9,187 bases of DNA from Actinobacteria bacterium 21-64-8. Its GTDB lineage: Bacteria; Actinomycetota; Acidimicrobiia; Acidimicrobiales; RAAP-2. The DNA is taken from the NCBI GenBank assembly GCA_002255315.1, contig NCBD01000026.1, positions 1 to 9,187 of the forward strand. Direction: 5' to 3'. The notes beneath the pieces were generated by a model that was given only the letters and a program-made list of their open reading frames with translations, had not been told where the DNA came from and made no database searches. Of this stretch, positions 1 through 6,924 are shown piece by piece; position 1 is the first letter of the stretch, and each line of letters begins with the position of its first letter. Made by a program: the position numbers and the translations under genes.

Positions 1-1260
1 CGCGAGCGCCTTCGCGCCCGAGGCGACCCCGAGCGCCGTTGACACGACGCCGTCAATCCCCGAAACGCCACGGTTTGAATACGTCAACACGTGGCGCGTC
101 GGCGCCCACCACTCCACGTCGCGTACCGGCATGGACGAGCCCAACACCAAGGGCGTGCCGGTCTCATTGGCCACTTTCACCACACAACGAGCGAGCGTCG
201 GTTCACTGAAGGTCTCCTCGTGGCCCTCGAGCCACGCCTCGGTGCGCCCTGACGCGTCGAGCCAGAGTTGCGCGTAGGCGGCGTCGCCAACACACGAGGC
301 GCTCATGGCCGGGAACCCCTCAACGCGTTCCGAGATAAGTCGTTCGGGGTCAGCGAGAAAGCCGGCGCCGAGAAAGCCCACGGTCGTCACGTCCCACGCG
401 CGCCAACACTCGAGCAGTACTTTCGACGCGGGCAGTCCGCCAAGTCGCACGACGACGTCGGGACGCGCACGTCGCGCGAAGTCAATCGAACGCAGTAACG
501 CGTCGGCGTGAGCCAACGTGGCGTTCGTGGTCGCGTCACCCACGACGACCCAGTGGTGAGCTCGCGCTTGATCCACCCACGTCGAGGGCGTGCCCCGGCC
601 GACGATGGCCAGAATTTTCGAACCCGGCGCACGCCACGGGCCCGGCGTCACTTCGGTCGCATCTAGCTCAGCGACGGCGTCCAGTGCGGGAAGCTCCAAC
701 GCGTTGGCGAGTAGTGGCTCGATGAAGGCCGCGTTTAAATGCACGGGGCCAGGTCGCCCGCCCGCACCTCGGGCCTCAACGTACAGTCGCCGCGCGAGTG
801 CCCGCCAGGATGCAGCATCACTCTCCTTGGCGACGCCAGGCTCGTCGAAACAGCGCACCATCTCGCCGTAGAGGTGTCGTTGGTTGATCGTTTGGGGTGC
901 CCCGACGCCGTGCAGCTCCGGCGGACGGTCCGCGGTGATAAGGATCAGTGGCACCTCGGCGTGGTCGGCTTCAGCGACGCAGGCGTGTAGTTCGGCCGCC
1001 GCGGTACCACTCGTCACGAGTACGGCGACCGGCCTGCGGCTCGCCAGGGCGCGACCAAGGGCAAAAAAACCGGCGCTACGTTCGTCGATGCGCACGTGCA
1101 AACGAAGTTCCTCACGCGCGAAGCAGGCTGCGGCGAGCGGCGTGGAGCGAGATCCCGGGCAAATCACGACGTCGCGCAGCCCCCGACGTACCCACTCGTC
1201 AACGAGCGTGGCCGCGTAAGTGGCCTGGACCGCACTTGGGCTCGGTACGCTCTTGGTCAA
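1..1260 (-). CDS. menD: MenD, SEPHCHC synthase (3' part off the left edge)
   Basis: Thiamine-diphosphate enzyme that condenses isochorismate with 2-oxoglutarate to give SEPHCHC, the first committed menaquinone step; cytosolic. The visible 420 residues begin at a TTG (1260-1258). They contain CPGSRSTPL (34-42), DERSAGFFALG with the cofactor-activating Glu at about residue 60, TSGTAA (83-88), TADRPPEL (109-116) and, near the window edge, YSNRGVSGIDG, the start of the ThDP-binding domain in E. coli MenD. The GD...N cofactor motif and the last roughly 130 residues lie outside. TTG is preferred because GAGGAG sits 5 bases upstream (1271-1266) and the distance to PGSRS matches E. coli MenD. A GTG two codons further upstream overlaps that Shine-Dalgarno, and no other nearby in-frame start is usable. 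The gene diverges from menH with a one-base overlap of start codons. Family identity is very secure; the start is likely but unproven. Confidence 0.96.
   Translation of the reverse strand, partial: MTKSVPSPSAVQATYAATLVDEWVRRGLRDVVICPGSRSTPLAAACFAREELRLHVRIDERSAGFFALGRALASRRPVAVLVTSGTAAAELHACVAEADHAEVPLILITADRPPELHGVGAPQTINQRHLYGEMVRCFDEPGVAKESDAASWRALARRLYVEARGAGGRPGPVHLNAAFIEPLLANALELPALDAVAELDATEVTPGPWRAPGSKILAIVGRGTPSTWVDQARAHHWVVVGDATTNATLAHADALLRSIDFARRARPDVVVRLGGLPASKVLLECWRAWDVTTVGFLGAGFLADPERLISERVEGFPAMSASCVGDAAYAQLWLDASGRTEAWLEGHEETFSEPTLARCVVKVANETGTPLVLGSSMPVRDVEWWAPTRHVLTYSNRGVSGIDGVVSTALGVASGAKALA
1246..1251 (+). promoter_or_regulatory. Candidate -10 element for leaderless menH
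   Basis: TACGCT matches the TANNNT -10 pattern common in actinobacteria and ends 8 bases before the menH ATG. A transcript would then start at or next to the start codon, which fits the absence of a ribosome binding site. The element lies inside the first codons of divergent menD. A six-base degenerate match is weak evidence by itself. Confidence 0.3.
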
Positions 1261-2006
1261 TGGCACTCCTCGGTCTTCGACGCGACGGGTCGGGCGCACC
1301 ATTGCTGTGGCTCCACGGCTTCACGCAAACCAGTGACTCGGCCCGTCGTTTCCGTTCCATTCTGTCAGGACAGCGCGAACTCTTGACGCTCGACCTGCCC
1401 GGACACGGGCAAAACGCCCAGGTCGTCGCCACTTTGAGCGAAACGGCCGACCAGATTGTCGAGGCAATTCCCGAGACGACTTTTACGCTGGGCGGCTACT
1501 CCTTTGGAGCTCGGGTGGCCCTGCACGTGGCCCTACGCCACCCCGAACGAGTCGAGCGATTGATCGTTCTCGGTGCCTCACGCGGTCTCGCCGAAGCGCC
1601 CCTTCGCGCCGCACGTCGACAGCTCGACGAGCGGTGGGCTCAGCTGCTGGAACGACAGGGCACCGCGCAGTTTCTCGACGAGTGGCTGGCTCAACCACTC
1701 TTTGCCACCCTGAGCGCGAACGACGATGAACGCGACGCGCGAAGTAAAAACGCCGAAGGGTTAGCGAATTCGCTACGCCACGCCGGAACCGGGACGCAGG
1801 CCTGGCTCGGCGAACAGCTCTCGTTGCTTAGAGCCCCGACCCTCGCCCTGGCGGGAGCGCTCGACACCAAGTTCTCGCTCGAAGCAAAGGCCATCGCCGC
1901 GAGCGTTCCGCACGGTTCGTACGACCTGATCGATCACGCGGGTCACGCCGCCCACCTCGAGCAACCTGAACAGACCGCCGCGGCGGTACTAAAATTTCTT
2001 CGCTAG
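1260..2006 (+). CDS. menH: MenH-like alpha/beta hydrolase, SHCHC synthase
   Basis: Predicted to eliminate pyruvate from SEPHCHC, the product of MenD, giving SHCHC; cytosolic. The 248 residues form a compact alpha/beta hydrolase: oxyanion region LHGFTQ (18-23), LDLPGHG (44-50), nucleophile elbow GYSFGAR with Ser81, GALDTKF carrying the acid Asp at about 202, and AGHAAH with catalytic His at about 229. The cap segment RRQLDERWAQ...FLDEWLAQPLFATL closely parallels the E. coli MenH segment RQRSDRQWVQ...FADWYQQPVFASL, and GALDTKF parallels GERDSKF. These set it apart from generic hydrolases. The ATG is chosen because the protein then begins just before the first strand; the open frame continues 104 codons upstream only as antisense of menD. 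No Shine-Dalgarno is visible, so the mRNA may be leaderless. The stop overlaps that of menA. Confidence 0.92.
   Translation: MALLGLRRDGSGAPLLWLHGFTQTSDSARRFRSILSGQRELLTLDLPGHGQNAQVVATLSETADQIVEAIPETTFTLGGYSFGARVALHVALRHPERVERLIVLGASRGLAEAPLRAARRQLDERWAQLLERQGTAQFLDEWLAQPLFATLSANDDERDARSKNAEGLANSLRHAGTGTQAWLGEQLSLLRAPTLALAGALDTKFSLEAKAIAASVPHGSYDLIDHAGHAAHLEQPEQTAAAVLKFLR
1266..1271 (-). promoter_or_regulatory. Shine-Dalgarno deciding the menD TTG start
   Basis: On the minus strand GAGGAG lies 5 bases before TTG (1260-1258). It is the strongest ribosome binding site seen in the window and supports the unusual TTG start. It lies within codons 3-4 of menH on the other strand. Confidence 0.65.
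2003..2006. other. Shared palindromic stop (CTAG), menH/menA
   Basis: The four bases CTAG read TAG on both strands, so menH (plus) and menA (minus) end in the same palindrome and overlap tail to tail by 4 bases. There is no room for an intergenic terminator. The same arrangement recurs at 6921-6924. Confidence 0.95.
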
Positions 2007-2869
2007 GCGCGCGCGACGACGAAGGCGATGAGTGCGCCCAAGAGCAGTTGTGCCCGCGCGGAGTACTGCAGCAAGGGCAATAACTCACGTCCACGCTTTG
2101 GCGAATAGACCATGCGCAGCGCCGGCGCGTACAGCACGAGCGCGATCGCCGCGGCCACAAACTGCGTCGCGACGACGAGTCCCACGACGACACCCGCAAC
2201 GCAACCACTGTAGAGAATCGAGCCGCGAGTACGCCCGAGCCGTGCGGCGAGTGTTTTCTTCTTCGACGCACGGTCGCCCTCGACGTCGCGAAGATTGTTC
2301 GCTTCAAGCAGCGCACAGGCCATCGCCCCCGTTGCCACGGCGAGCCACCACGAGTGCGCGGGGATCGTGCGATGTTGACTGAAGGCCGTACCGACGGTCG
2401 CCACGAGTCCGAAGTACGCAAACACGAAGAGTTCGCCAAAACCGAAGTACCCGTAGGGCTTGGGTCCGCCCGTGTAGAGCCAACCCGCGAGAATCGCACT
2501 AGCCCCCACGAGCACCAGCCACCACGACGTGCGCGCCGCGAGCGTCAGTCCGAGCAGACCCGCAACCGCAAAACAAGTGAACGCGGCGTCGCGGACGCGT
2601 TTGGCGGGCACCAGTTTCGAGACCGTGAGACGAAACGGGCCCACCCGCTGGGCGTCGGTGCCTCGTATCCCGTCGGAATAGTCATTGGCGTAGTTGGTAC
2701 CAATCTGCAGTGCCAGCGCAATCATGAGACACAGTCCCGTGTTCAACCAGTTCACTCCGTGCGGTTCAACCGACGCAGCGCCGATCGCAACGGGCACGGC
2801 CGCCGCCGGCAAGGTGCGCGGGCGCGCCGCGAGCACCCAACGCTTCGCCGGGCCGGGCGCCGTGCTCAC
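2003..2869 (-). CDS. menA: MenA, DHNA polyprenyltransferase
   Basis: Integral-membrane UbiA-family prenyltransferase that attaches a polyprenyl chain to 1,4-dihydroxy-2-naphthoate with loss of CO2, giving demethylmenaquinone. The 288 residues show the first Asp-rich motif [14 protein letters not shown] (N62, D63, D66, D72), the second motif [14 protein letters not shown] (D195, D199, Lys run following), GPFRLT between them, and about eight to nine hydrophobic helices. ARPRTLP near the N-terminus is typical of MenA rather than UbiA. It starts at GTG (2869-2867), which overlaps the menB stop as GTGA, so translation is probably coupled to menB. Length and motifs are normal for MenA. It is the last gene of the SRPBCC-sulfatase-menB-menA run. 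Confidence 0.95.
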   Translation of the reverse strand: MSTAPGPAKRWVLAARPRTLPAAAVPVAIGAASVEPHGVNWLNTGLCLMIALALQIGTNYANDYSDGIRGTDAQRVGPFRLTVSKLVPAKRVRDAAFTCFAVAGLLGLTLAARTSWWLVLVGASAILAGWLYTGGPKPYGYFGFGELFVFAYFGLVATVGTAFSQHRTIPAHSWWLAVATGAMACALLEANNLRDVEGDRASKKKTLAARLGRTRGSILYSGCVAGVVVGLVVATQFVAAAIALVLYAPALRMVYSPKRGRELLPLLQYSARAQLLLGALIAFVVARA

Positions 2870-3759
2870 GGACGCTTCGGGAATCGCGCAAAGTCCGGCG
2901 CACGACGCTCGACGTAGGCGTTTCGACCCTCTTGACCTTCTTCGCTCATGTAAAAGAGCATCGTGGCGTCGCCCGCCAACTGTTGAATACCGGCGAGACC
3001 GTCGTCGGCGGCGTTAAAGCCAGCCTTTAGCATGCGTAGCGCAATCGGCGAAAGCGTGAGGATCTGGCGGCACCACGCGACGGTCTCGCGTTCGAGGTCC
3101 TCGAGCGGTACGACCGTGTTCACCAAGCCCCATTCGAGTGCTTGGGCGGCGTCGTACTGACGGCAGAGGAACCAGATCTCCTTGGCGCGCTTGAGGCCAA
3201 TCGTGCGCGCGAGTAGTGACGAACCGTACCCACCATCAAAGGAGCCCACGCGCGGTCCCGTCTGACCAAAGCGCGCGTTGTGTGCCGCGATGGAGAGGTC
3301 GCACACCAAGTGCAAGATGTGCCCGCCGCCAATGGCGTAGCCAGCAATCTGGGCAATGACGGGCTTGGGCAATCGGCGAATTTGAATCTGCAGGTCGAGC
3401 ACGTTCAAACGTCCCACGCCGTGGCGCGCCACGTCGTCGTCACCGAGGTAACCGTCGTCACCACGAATCGTCTGATCCCCACCCGAACAGAACGCGTCGG
3501 GGCCGGACCCGGTCAAGATGATCACGCCCACCGTGACGTCGTCGCGGGCCTGTTCAAACGCGTCGGAGAGTTCGAAGAGTGTTTGCGGACGAAAGGCGTT
3601 GCGCCGCGCAGGGCGATTAATCGTGATGCGCGCGATGCCATCGGCGACTTCAAAGATGATGTCGTCGAACTCGCCACGTCGCTCCCACGAGGGCGCGGCG
3701 AGGTGTCGAAACTGTTCGACGGGGTCGATTGGTGCACCTTCAATTACGGTATTGGCCAT
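2866..3759 (-). CDS. menB: MenB, 1,4-dihydroxy-2-naphthoyl-CoA synthase
   Basis: Crotonase-fold enzyme that closes the second ring of OSB-CoA to form DHNA-CoA; cytosolic, normally hexameric. From the ATG at 3759 it has 297 residues. Signature segments are CSGGDQ (91-96), GYAIGGGH (141-148), [12 protein letters not shown] (166-177), [12 protein letters not shown] (from about 193) and the C-terminal [21 protein letters not shown], all nearly identical to E. coli MenB. Gly168, Ser173, Asp175 and Trp196 match E. coli Gly156, Ser161, Asp163 and Trp184. Glycine at the first position marks the bicarbonate-dependent type I group, so bicarbonate dependence is inferred. An in-frame GTG at 3768 would add three residues; neither start has a clear Shine-Dalgarno. 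The ATG sits 21 bases after the sulfatase stop, and the TGA overlaps the menA GTG. Confidence 0.96.
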   Translation of the reverse strand: MANTVIEGAPIDPVEQFRHLAAPSWERRGEFDDIIFEVADGIARITINRPARRNAFRPQTLFELSDAFEQARDDVTVGVIILTGSGPDAFCSGGDQTIRGDDGYLGDDDVARHGVGRLNVLDLQIQIRRLPKPVIAQIAGYAIGGGHILHLVCDLSIAAHNARFGQTGPRVGSFDGGYGSSLLARTIGLKRAKEIWFLCRQYDAAQALEWGLVNTVVPLEDLERETVAWCRQILTLSPIALRMLKAGFNAADDGLAGIQQLAGDATMLFYMSEEGQEGRNAYVERRAPDFARFPKRP

Positions 3760-3780
3760 GGTGACCACGCTACCGTTTCA

Positions 3781-5355
3781 CTACACGGGCGCGACCAACT
3801 CCCCCGGCGTGGCGCGAACGCCCGGGCGCAGCGCGTGGGCGCGAAGTCGTTCGGAAAGTACGGCGCGCACGTTCGCGTACTGAGGGTCACCAAAACGGTT
3901 CACTCGCTGGAGTGGATCGTCCACGAGGTCGTAGAGCTCACCTTCGCTGCCGTCGTGCATCGTTCCCGCGAGGTACTCGGTGTAGAGGTGCTCGCTGGTG
4001 ACGACGGTCCGCACGTGCACGTCCACGCCAAAGAGTGCCGAGTCCCACTCGGTCACGCTCTGATCACAACCCCTCGCCTCGGCGTCGGCGTCACTGGTGG
4101 GAAGTGACGCACCCTCGCTCCACGAAGGCACGTCGACGTGAGCGATACCCAAGAACGTGGCGGCGAGCGAGACCAAACTTACGGGCGCGGTCACGACCGC
4201 GGGTGTGGGTGCCGTCACCGGCGCGGGGCGCCAAATGAGTGGCAGTCGCAGCAGACCGTCCACGTGGTATGGACCCTTAAAGAGCAGGCCGAAGTCACCC
4301 TGGAGTTCACCGTGGTCGGTCGTAAAAATAACGTCCACCTCGTCGCCCCACCCGCGACGCTCGAGCATCGCGAGCACGCGGCCAATCGCTTCGTCAATCA
4401 ACTCAACTTCCACGGCGTTGAGCGCGTTCACTTCACGCACTTGATTGGCCGTCAAGGTGGCGGGCACCCACTTCGCAGGCGCTTCGTAGTTGCTCACGAC
4501 AAGCCCGTCGTACCACGCACGCCAATGACGGGCTTTTTGATCGAGCAGCGCCTCGCGTTCGTGTTCGGAGACGGGATAGTTTGTCGGCAACTCCACGTCG
4601 CGCCAGGGCACGCGAGCGAGTTCGGAACGTGGCGGATCCCACGGGTGATGAGGGTCGGGAAAACTCATCCAGCAGAACCAGTCGCGATTTTCATCTTGGC
4701 GATCGAGCCAGGCAATCGTTCGATCAGCGACCCAATCGGTGTGGTACCACTCTCGTGGCACGACGTTAAAGGCCACTTGCGGTGCACCCGTGTCGCCCCC
4801 GCCCAGCGCGTTGACGTTCAGTTCGTGATCGAGCACCGGATAAAAATTCCCCAATTGCTCGGGGTGCTGAGTCTGCATCCACTTGGCGTAGTGCAAGGGC
4901 CCAAGAACGCCGTGGGTCGCGAGTTCAAGAAAGTCAAACCCCCGATGCACACCGCGGCGTCCATCAAACCAGGGCGACTCTACCGTCGGCACCCCGAGGT
5001 TGGCCAGGGCGTTCTCGCGAAAGCGCCCAAAGGGGTCAAGAAATGGTTCGAAGTGTGCCTTGCCAATAAGGGCCGTCGCGTAACCCGCGTCGTGCAACGA
5101 CTCGGCGACCGACGGGGCGTTCTCGGCCAGGGCCACGCCGTTCATCCACGCCCCGTGAGTCGACGGGAACTGTCCGGTCAGTATCGACGCGCGCGAGGGC
5201 ATGCACACCACCGACGTTGGTTGACAGCGTTCGTAGCGGATGCCGTCGGCGGCGAGTGCGTCGAGATGCGGGGTGCGAGCCAATTGTCCCCCGTTCGCGC
5301 CCACGGTGTCGTAACGCTGTTGGTCGCTCGTTATAAAAAGAATCTTTCGGCCCAT
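3781..5355 (-). CDS. Cys-type sulfatase, apparently cytoplasmic
   Basis: Sulfatase of the alkaline-phosphatase superfamily, predicted to hydrolyse a sulfate ester (or a related ester) of unknown identity. From ATG 5355 it has 524 residues. Visible features are a metal Asp in TSDQQRYD (D11), CMPSRASILTG with Cys51 in the C-x-P-S-R motif that is converted to formylglycine, GKAHF with K99 and H101, DPHHPWDP (about 234-241), TTDHGE with D347/H348 supplying metal ligands, and FKGPYH with Lys360. All catalytic elements look intact. There is no signal peptide: the sequence starts MGRKILFITSD directly on the first strand. ATG is preferred over a GTG at 5361 because GGAG (5364-5361) sits 5 bases upstream. 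It follows the SRPBCC gene by two bases and precedes menB. The maturing enzyme (FGE) is not in the window. A phosphonate monoester or phosphodiester hydrolase remains possible. Confidence 0.9.
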   Translation of the reverse strand: MGRKILFITSDQQRYDTVGANGGQLARTPHLDALAADGIRYERCQPTSVVCMPSRASILTGQFPSTHGAWMNGVALAENAPSVAESLHDAGYATALIGKAHFEPFLDPFGRFRENALANLGVPTVESPWFDGRRGVHRGFDFLELATHGVLGPLHYAKWMQTQHPEQLGNFYPVLDHELNVNALGGGDTGAPQVAFNVVPREWYHTDWVADRTIAWLDRQDENRDWFCWMSFPDPHHPWDPPRSELARVPWRDVELPTNYPVSEHEREALLDQKARHWRAWYDGLVVSNYEAPAKWVPATLTANQVREVNALNAVEVELIDEAIGRVLAMLERRGWGDEVDVIFTTDHGELQGDFGLLFKGPYHVDGLLRLPLIWRPAPVTAPTPAVVTAPVSLVSLAATFLGIAHVDVPSWSEGASLPTSDADAEARGCDQSVTEWDSALFGVDVHVRTVVTSEHLYTEYLAGTMHDGSEGELYDLVDDPLQRVNRFGDPQYANVRAVLSERLRAHALRPGVRATPGELVAPV

Positions 5356-5357
5356 GT

Positions 5358-5765
5358 TCACTCCGTCGCTTGGTGATACGAGGTCTCGGCGAGACGCGCA
5401 ATCTCTTCGAGGGCGCCCTTCGTGGCTCCCGCCACGATCAGGGCCAACGTGTCAGGTAGAGCCGTTGTTCCATAGACGCACAGTGACGAATGACTATCGA
5501 GCGCGAAGACGTCAATGGTGCCCACGTGGAGTTCGTAGAGCGGAGCGGTAATGCGATACGCGAATCGGCGCAGCAAGGCGTCACTGACCAATATCTCCTC
5601 GGGAATCTCGAGACCAGTAGCGGTACGAATCGTGCGCCGGGTGCCCTCAACCGTGCACGACACAATGCCGGGAAACCACGCAGGAATTGAGGCGGGGTCG
5701 CGTATAACGGCCCATACGAAATCGGCCGGCGCGTCGACTTGTCGTTCGTGTCGCAGCGAAGCCAT
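5358..5765 (-). CDS. SRPBCC (START/Bet v1-like) family protein
   Basis: Small 135-residue protein with the pattern of the SRPBCC ligand-binding fold. It opens with ERQVDAPADFVWAVIRDPASIPAWFPGI (given here by its positions, about 7-34), the usual first strand followed by the helix-Trp-Phe-Pro-Gly segment. Alternating strands follow, then a long C-terminal helix GALEEIARLAE. This fold binds hydrophobic ligands in a deep cavity and includes aromatase/cyclases and lipid carriers; no catalytic residues can be assigned and the ligand is unknown. The ATG (5765-5763) follows a purine-rich GAGAGAGG stretch. It is the first gene of the operon continuing into the sulfatase, menB and menA, and diverges from menE across 49 bases. 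A role handling a quinone intermediate or the sulfatase substrate is only a guess from position. Confidence 0.82.
   Translation of the reverse strand: MASLRHERQVDAPADFVWAVIRDPASIPAWFPGIVSCTVEGTRRTIRTATGLEIPEEILVSDALLRRFAYRITAPLYELHVGTIDVFALDSHSSLCVYGTTALPDTLALIVAGATKGALEEIARLAETSYHQATE
5361..5364 (-). promoter_or_regulatory. Shine-Dalgarno deciding the sulfatase ATG
   Basis: GGAG on the minus strand lies 5 bases before ATG 5355-5353 and partly inside the end of the SRPBCC gene. It favours this ATG over the in-frame GTG at 5361, which would overlap the preceding stop as GTGA. Confidence 0.5.
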
Positions 5766-5814
5766 AGCCTCTCTCTAGCACGCAGACGCACTCGTGACCC
5801 CCTAGTCTCTCTTC
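5766..5814. promoter_or_regulatory. 49-base divergent gap, SRPBCC operon / menE
   Basis: This is the largest gap in the window and the only obvious place for promoters of both the SRPBCC-sulfatase-menB-menA operon and menE. On the plus strand it holds TAGTCT (5803-5808). On the minus strand a weak TGCTAGAGA-like extended -10 lies just upstream of the purine-rich ribosome binding stretch. I see no clear operator repeat in it. Confidence 0.5.
5803..5808 (+). promoter_or_regulatory. Candidate -10 element for leaderless menE
   Basis: TAGTCT fits TANNNT and ends 6 bases before the menE GTG, the spacing expected if transcription begins at the start codon. No Shine-Dalgarno is seen before this GTG, which agrees with a leaderless mRNA. 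The short motif makes this a modest prediction. Confidence 0.4.
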
Positions 5815-6924
5815 GTGTCAACTTTGCGTGCCCTGGACTTCGATCTCGGCATCGAATTAGAGGAGGCAATACGGCGCTGCGTCGATGAGCATGTCGCCTT
5901 TTGCGTCCTCGATCGTCGACTCTCGCCGCGCAGTCGCGCGGAAGAACTCGCCAACCTCGGAGCCACCGAGCTCTGCGATCACGACGCGACGATACGTCTG
6001 TCGAATGGACGACCGGTCGACGACGAGGTTGGTCTCGTCATGCTGACCTCTGGTTCGAGTGGACGACCAAAGGCCGCGGAGTTGACCTGGGCCGCTCTCG
6101 AGGCGAGTGCCCAGATGACCACTCTCGCCCTGCGCGCAACACATCACAGTGTGTGGTATCCGGTTTTGCCCGCATGTCACATCGGGGGACTCGCCGTAGT
6201 GTTGCGTGCCGTCTTCACCGACGCGACCTTGCTGTGGGGACCGGCCGATGAACTCGCACTCGCCCCCGAGAGAGGCGCGACGCACGTCAGCGTCGTTCGA
6301 GCACAACTGGCGCGCCACGACCTCAGCGGCTTTGATCGCGTTCTCCTCGGGGGCGCAAAACCGCCGTCAGTCCTCGACGACAACGTCACGGCAACGTGGG
6401 GAATGACCGAAACGGGCTCGGGAGTCGTCTACGACGGCGTGGCGCTCGAAGGAGTGGATGTCGCGAGCGTGGATGGTGAACTACTCGTGCGCAGCCCCAG
6501 TCTCTTTCGCTCGTATCGCGACGCGCCCCGACCGCGGCGCCGGGGACCCGACCAGCGTGATGACTGGTTCCCGACCGGTGATGGCGGAGAGGTGGTGGAC
6601 GGCACGGTGCGGGTCTTTGGTCGCCTTGGTTCACTCATCAACACCGGCGGCGAAAAGCTCTGGCCCGAAGCGCTCGAGACGGCACTCAGCGGCCTCGACG
6701 GCGTGCGCGACGTTGCCGTCGTGGGCGTCGAGGACCTCGAGTGGGGCCAACGTGTGGTCGCGCTCGTCGTGGGCGACGGTACTTCGTTGGATGAGGAGAT
6801 TCGCCACCGCGCCGACGAGCACATTGGGCCCTGGGCGAAACCCAAAGAGATCCGGTACGTCGCCGCCATTCCCAGGACGGCCAACGGCAAGATTCGCCGC
6901 GGTGACCTCCAACACCTGTACTAG
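5815..6924 (+). CDS. menE: MenE, o-succinylbenzoate-CoA ligase (short form)
   Basis: Predicted adenylate-forming ligase that activates o-succinylbenzoate with ATP and CoA to OSB-CoA, the substrate of MenB; cytosolic. It is 369 residues long, near the mycobacterial MenE length and about 80 shorter than E. coli MenE, because the N-terminal region before the P-loop is short (78 residues). Motifs in order: TSGSSGRPKAAEL (78-90, A3 P-loop), PACHIGGL in mid-protein, TWGMTETG (194-201, A5), DWFPTGDGGEV (from 250, with Asp256, A7), GRLGSLINTGGEKLWP (A8) and PRTANGKIRR with the adenylation Lys359 (A10). The start is GTG 5815, without a visible Shine-Dalgarno. The assignment to OSB rests on length and on the men neighbours; another acyl-CoA ligase activity is unlikely. 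The stop shares CTAG with the convergent SDR gene. Confidence 0.92.
   Translation: MSTLRALDFDLGIELEEAIRRCVDEHVAFCVLDRRLSPRSRAEELANLGATELCDHDATIRLSNGRPVDDEVGLVMLTSGSSGRPKAAELTWAALEASAQMTTLALRATHHSVWYPVLPACHIGGLAVVLRAVFTDATLLWGPADELALAPERGATHVSVVRAQLARHDLSGFDRVLLGGAKPPSVLDDNVTATWGMTETGSGVVYDGVALEGVDVASVDGELLVRSPSLFRSYRDAPRPRRRGPDQRDDWFPTGDGGEVVDGTVRVFGRLGSLINTGGEKLWPEALETALSGLDGVRDVAVVGVEDLEWGQRVVALVVGDGTSLDEEIRHRADEHIGPWAKPKEIRYVAAIPRTANGKIRRGDLQHLY
6921..6924. other. Shared palindromic stop (CTAG), menE/SDR
   Basis: CTAG supplies TAG to menE on the plus strand and to the SDR gene on the minus strand, a 4-base tail-to-tail overlap identical in form to the one at 2003-2006. No intergenic terminator is possible here. 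Confidence 0.95.

Noticed and set aside
948..1259. Upstream extension of the menH frame by 104 codons.
   Set aside because: This part is antisense to conserved MenD coding sequence, is Arg-rich and unlike any hydrolase. The MenH fold begins at ATG 1260.
1828..2499. A 223-codon minus-strand frame crossing the menH/menA junction.
   Set aside because: It conflicts with two clear genes and has a Ser/Arg-rich out-of-frame composition.
3280..4107. A 275-codon plus-strand frame across menB and the sulfatase end.
   Set aside because: It spans two real minus-strand genes out of register and shows no domain or credible start signal.
3781..5355. Calling the sulfatase a phosphonate monoester hydrolase or choline sulfatase.
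   Set aside because: The SDQ first metal motif leaves these open, but no diagnostic substrate residues could be identified, so only the family level is reported.
4138..5376. A 412-codon open frame on the plus strand opposite the sulfatase.
   Set aside because: It is antisense to a well-supported enzyme, has no recognisable motif and an Arg/His-rich composition. Long antisense frames are common in GC-rich genes.
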